A stretch of DNA of 61,014 nt, taken from Aequorivita todarodis (GTDB taxonomy: Bacteria; Bacteroidota; Bacteroidia; Flavobacteriales; Flavobacteriaceae). The DNA lies in the NCBI RefSeq assembly GCF_028561335.1, contig NZ_JAQQTG010000010.1:591-61604 (forward strand), written 5' to 3'. The notes under the pieces are model-generated. The model saw only the letters and a list, made by a program, of their open reading frames with translations. It searched no databases and was not told the DNA's origin. The translations under genes were made by a program, and so were the position numbers. Below, piece by piece: positions 58,556 to 61,014 of the stretch. Positions within the stretch are counted from its first letter, which is position 1; each line of letters starts with the position of its first letter.

Positions 58556-59641
58556 TTATTCGAAATAGTTGAAGGTTTCCCCGTCCTTTATATTAAGGAG
58601 CGTTTCATAAATAAGTTTAATCACGTTCTCAACGTCATTTCGGTGGACCATTTCAACAGTAGTATGCATATAGCGCAAGGGTAGTGATATCAGGGCACTT
58701 GCCACGCCGCCGTTGCTGTATGCAAAGGCATCCGTGTCTGTTCCCGTAGCCCTGGAAAGCGCCGCACGTTGAAAGGGGATCATATTTTTTTCGGCCGTAT
58801 CCACTATCAAATCCCGAAGCTTTTGTTGTACTGCCGGTGCATAAGCAATTACGGGGCCGCAGCCAATCTCTGCCAGTCCCTGTTTCTTTTTGTCTATCAT
58901 CGGGGTAGTGGTGTCGTGGGTCACGTCCGTTACGATTGCGATGTTGGGTTTAATGCGTTCTGCAATCATTTCGGCACCACGGAGCCCAATTTCTTCCTGT
59001 ACGGAATTGGTTATATAAAGTCCGAAAGGAAGTTTCTTTTTGTTTTTGTGCAGCAGTCTGGCAACTTCCGCAATCATAAAACCGCCCATTCTATTGTCCA
59101 ATGCACGGCATACAAATTTATCCTCGTTCAAAACGTGGAATTGATCGGGATAGGTAATCACACAGCCCACGTGGATACCCATCTTTTCAACTTCCTCCTT
59201 ATCCTTGGCCCCAACATCTATAAAGATATTTTCGGGTTTTGGGGCTTCTTCTTTGGCCTTATCGCGCGTATGGATTGCGGGCCAGCCAAAAACCCCTTTT
59301 TTAATTCCGTTTTTAGTGTGGATGTTTACAATTTTTGAAGGCGCAATTTGGTGGTCGCTGCCGCCGTTTCTTATAACATAAAGCAATCCATTGTCGCAGA
59401 TATAATTAACGTACCAGGAAATTTCGTCGGCGTGGCCTTCAATGACCACTTTAAATTCGGCTTTGGGGTTTATAACGCCCACTGCAGTTCCATAGGTATC
59501 GGTAAAAAAATCGTCAACGTAGGGTTTCAGGTAGTTCATCCACAGCTTTTGGCCGTCCCATTCATAGCCTGTAGGGGAGGCATTGTTTAAATATTCTTCT
59601 AAAAATTTCAGTGATTTGTCATTCAATATTGAAGTAGTCAT
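58556..59641 (-). CDS. M42 family metalloaminopeptidase
   Basis: A 361-residue cytoplasmic peptidase of the M42 (TET/FrvX-like) family. The two-metal site is complete: His in EGHADEIS, Asp in CRALDNRMGG, Glu pair in SVQEEIGLRG, Asp in VTDVTHDT and His in RYMHTTVE. The family forms large oligomers that trim short peptides. It has its own terminator and is divergent from the DUF4294 gene. Confidence 0.95.
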   Translation of the reverse strand: MTTSILNDKSLKFLEEYLNNASPTGYEWDGQKLWMNYLKPYVDDFFTDTYGTAVGVINPKAEFKVVIEGHADEISWYVNYICDNGLLYVIRNGGSDHQIAPSKIVNIHTKNGIKKGVFGWPAIHTRDKAKEEAPKPENIFIDVGAKDKEEVEKMGIHVGCVITYPDQFHVLNEDKFVCRALDNRMGGFMIAEVARLLHKNKKKLPFGLYITNSVQEEIGLRGAEMIAERIKPNIAIVTDVTHDTTTPMIDKKKQGLAEIGCGPVIAYAPAVQQKLRDLIVDTAEKNMIPFQRAALSRATGTDTDAFAYSNGGVASALISLPLRYMHTTVEMVHRNDVENVIKLIYETLLNIKDGETFNYFE

Positions 59642-59716
59642 AAATTATTTTTTCTAAAAAGATGTATGTTCGGTAAAATTAGCGATTTCTTATTAAGCCC
59701 AACAACGCAATTTGCT

Positions 59717-59724
59717 TATTTTTG
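59717..59724 (+). promoter_or_regulatory. Promoter -7 element (TATTTTTG) of the DUF4294 gene
   Basis: A perfect TAnnTTTG 46 nt before the ATG at 59771. Confidence 0.5.
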
Positions 59725-59770
59725 GAACGTTTTTGGATAACACAAAGCTTTTTTGATTAAAACTGTTTAA

Positions 59771-60466
59771 ATGAAAATTAGCATACCTATATATATATGT
59801 ATTGTACTGTTTAGCGCAACCGCCTTATATGGTCAAGTAGATACGGGATCTCTTGAAAAGCAAAAAGACTCCACCGAGATTATGTATTATATAGTTGAAG
59901 GGGATACCATTGCCCGTGAAATGATTAATCTAGATGAAGTCTATCTGCTTAAAAAAGTAAAGTTTATGTCAGAACAGGATAGACGCCGGTATTTAATACT
60001 TCGCAGAAAGACCAGAAAAGTTTATCCGTATGCAAAACTTGCCGCCGAAAGATTGACCACAATGACCGAACGGTTAAAAACTATCGAGAAAAAAAGCGAT
60101 AGAAGGAAATATACCAAACGTGTACAGAACTATATTGAAGGCGAGTTTTCTGACAAACTAAAGAAATTGACCCACACTGAAGGTCAGATATTGGTAAAAC
60201 TCATTCACAGACAAACGGGCCGGACCGCGTATGATCTTGTAAAAGAATTACGTACTGGCTGGCGTGCCTTTTGGTACAATACCACCGCCAATCTTTTTGA
60301 GATTTCCCTGAAAGAAGAGTACAAACCTTTTGAAGTAAAAGAAGACTATTTAATTGAGGATATCCTCGAAAGATCCTTTCGGGAGAATATACTGGAGCGC
60401 CAGGCTCCAGCGTTTCCAATTGATTATCTGGATTTGACCGCTCATTGGAACAAAAAAAACTGTTAA
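59771..60466 (+). CDS. DUF4294 domain protein, secreted
   Basis: A 231-residue protein with signal peptide MKISIPIYICIVLFSATALYGQ and a helical, very basic DUF4294 domain (RRRYLILRRKTRKVYPYAKLAAERL, LTHTEGQILVKLIHRQTGRTAYDLVKELRTGWRAFWYN). The family is confined to Bacteroidetes and lacks an assigned function; the envelope location follows from the signal. The last gene before the rRNA operon. Confidence 0.9.
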   Translation: MKISIPIYICIVLFSATALYGQVDTGSLEKQKDSTEIMYYIVEGDTIAREMINLDEVYLLKKVKFMSEQDRRRYLILRRKTRKVYPYAKLAAERLTTMTERLKTIEKKSDRRKYTKRVQNYIEGEFSDKLKKLTHTEGQILVKLIHRQTGRTAYDLVKELRTGWRAFWYNTTANLFEISLKEEYKPFEVKEDYLIEDILERSFRENILERQAPAFPIDYLDLTAHWNKKNC

Positions 60467-60486
60467 TAACTAATAGGCAAAACAGT

Positions 60487-60517
60487 TTGCACAGAAGTTT
60501 TAAAGATAGTATTTTTG
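60487..60517 (+). promoter_or_regulatory. Upstream rRNA-operon promoter candidate, TTG-N20-TATTTTTG
   Basis: TTG at 60487-60489 and TATTTTTG at 60510-60517 with ideal 20-nt spacing. No frame lies between it and the second promoter, so it most likely feeds the rRNA operon. Confidence 0.6.
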
Positions 60518-60710
60518 TGGTTCGCTCTTTTAGTTTTTGAATGCTTTCTAATTTGAGAAGAAGCTTGGTTTTATAGGGCTATATAAGTTTTTACCTGTTT
60601 TTTTTCACTTCTTGAATATCACTTTATAAACTTTTTTGTTTTATAATTTGGTCGCTTTCAGTCGCTTGAAACCTGTTAATAAAAAACATTCAAAATAAAT
60701 CAAATTTAGT

Positions 60711-60742
60711 TTGGTAGATTAAAAAAAGGCGTTGTATATTTG
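60711..60742 (+). promoter_or_regulatory. Main rRNA-operon promoter, TTG-N21-TATATTTG
   Basis: TTG at 60711-60713 and TATATTTG at 60735-60742, followed by GCACCCGC. It lies about 265 bp before the 16S start. Confidence 0.75.
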
Positions 60743-60748
60743 CACCCG

Positions 60749-61005
60749 CTTAGAGAGATAGGCACGGTCTTAAAAATGGTGAAAAGGAAATAATAGTAAC
60801 GGTTCAACTCCGTTCCACCAACAATTGACTCTTTATTTTTAAATAGAGAAAAGTTCATTGAGATATTGAAATTGACAGCGTATGTCCGCGTTCCGTTTAC
60901 GGTTCGCGGGCAGACATTAGAAAACTAAACTAAGTGAGAATCCCGAGATTTTTTTTGAGAGTCGGGCTCTTTATGGAGTATGGTCGCAATATTATTGAAG
61001 ATCCT
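60749..61005 (+). other. rRNA operon leader
   Basis: Untranslated leader between promoter and 16S. It contains a T-arm-like hairpin AACGG-TTCAACT-CCGTT followed by CCACCA (60798-60820), the TTCATTGAGATATTGAAATTGACAGC segment (60854-60879) often seen before rRNA genes in this family, and hairpins GTCCGCG/CGCGGGC (60884-60911) and CCCGA/TCGGG (60942-60965) that may take part in processing. Confidence 0.65.
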
Positions 61006-61014
61006 ACGATGAAG
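61006..61014 (+). rRNA. First bases of 16S rRNA (partial)
   Basis: The window ends ...ACGATGAAG. The E. coli 16S gene begins with nine bases ending TTGAAG before the AGTTTGATC primer site, so the match and the leader upstream suggest that 16S starts here. Only nine bases are present. Confidence 0.5.

Noticed and set aside
58769-59338. A 189-codon frame antisense to the M42 peptidase.
   Set aside because: The sense frame has a complete metal site; the antisense product is a low-complexity mixture without a domain.

Overview
The window looks like a marine-type member of the Flavobacteriaceae (Bacteroidetes). It carries a type IX secretion sorting domain, the gliding genes gldF and gldG, a DUF4294 gene, SusC-free AT-rich intergenic DNA, and many copies of the Bacteroidetes -7 promoter element TAnnTTTG. 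Starts often lack a Shine-Dalgarno sequence and several genes start with TTG. Assignment below family level is inference. The right edge stops at the first few bases of a 16S rRNA gene, as expected where an assembly breaks at an rRNA operon.

Layout. 1-2.2 kb: end of a T9SS-secreted protein, a TlpA-like lipoprotein thioredoxin and dps. 2.3-6.9 kb: a PAPS operon (cysQ, a tandem DUF2061 protein, cysC, cysD, cysN) interrupted by a GxxExxY nuclease-fold gene with phased inverted arrays on both sides. 7.0-26.7 kb: a Wzx/Wzy-type capsule locus with flippase, sulfotransferase, candidate polymerase, glycosyltransferases, deacetylase-like and formyltransferase-like enzymes, two phosphoglycosyl transferases, a PglD/PglE/PglF-like set for a diamino-trideoxy sugar, and Wza, Wzc and Wzi-like export and assembly proteins. 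The capsule middle (about 9-14 kb) is visibly AT-richer and ends in a 56-bp duplication of a glycosyltransferase start, which reads as a recombination scar. Beyond it lies an island of palindromic repeats enclosing a DUF559 endonuclease-fold gene. 26.8-31 kb: azurin, lipoate ligase, a FAD-dependent dehydrogenase, an FKBP isomerase. 31.3-41 kb: an amine/GABA catabolic cluster (gabT, carbon-nitrogen hydrolase, VOC protein, long Orn/Lys/Arg decarboxylase, ATP-grasp ligase, semialdehyde dehydrogenase) and an MscS channel. 41-50 kb, mostly minus strand: an AbiE-like wHTH/nucleotidyltransferase pair, mnmE, a lipoprotein, dnaN, gldG-gldF, a monooxygenase-fold protein, a SAM-hydrolase family protein; then phoH and purC on the plus strand. 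52-60.5 kb: two tandem PagL-like proteins, an AGCS symporter, an MBOAT/SGNH acylation pair, an M42 peptidase and a DUF4294 protein. 60.5-61.0 kb: two promoters and the leader of an rRNA operon.

How the parts fit. The cys genes make PAPS and remove PAP, no sulfite-forming reductase is present, and a PAPS-type sulfotransferase lies 1.5 kb downstream, so the simplest reading is a sulfated capsule. The most unusual structures are repeat-related: two unrelated PD-(D/E)XK-like genes each sit inside their own repeat arrangement, and heptanucleotide tandem repeats sit directly behind stop codons of otherwise unrelated genes.
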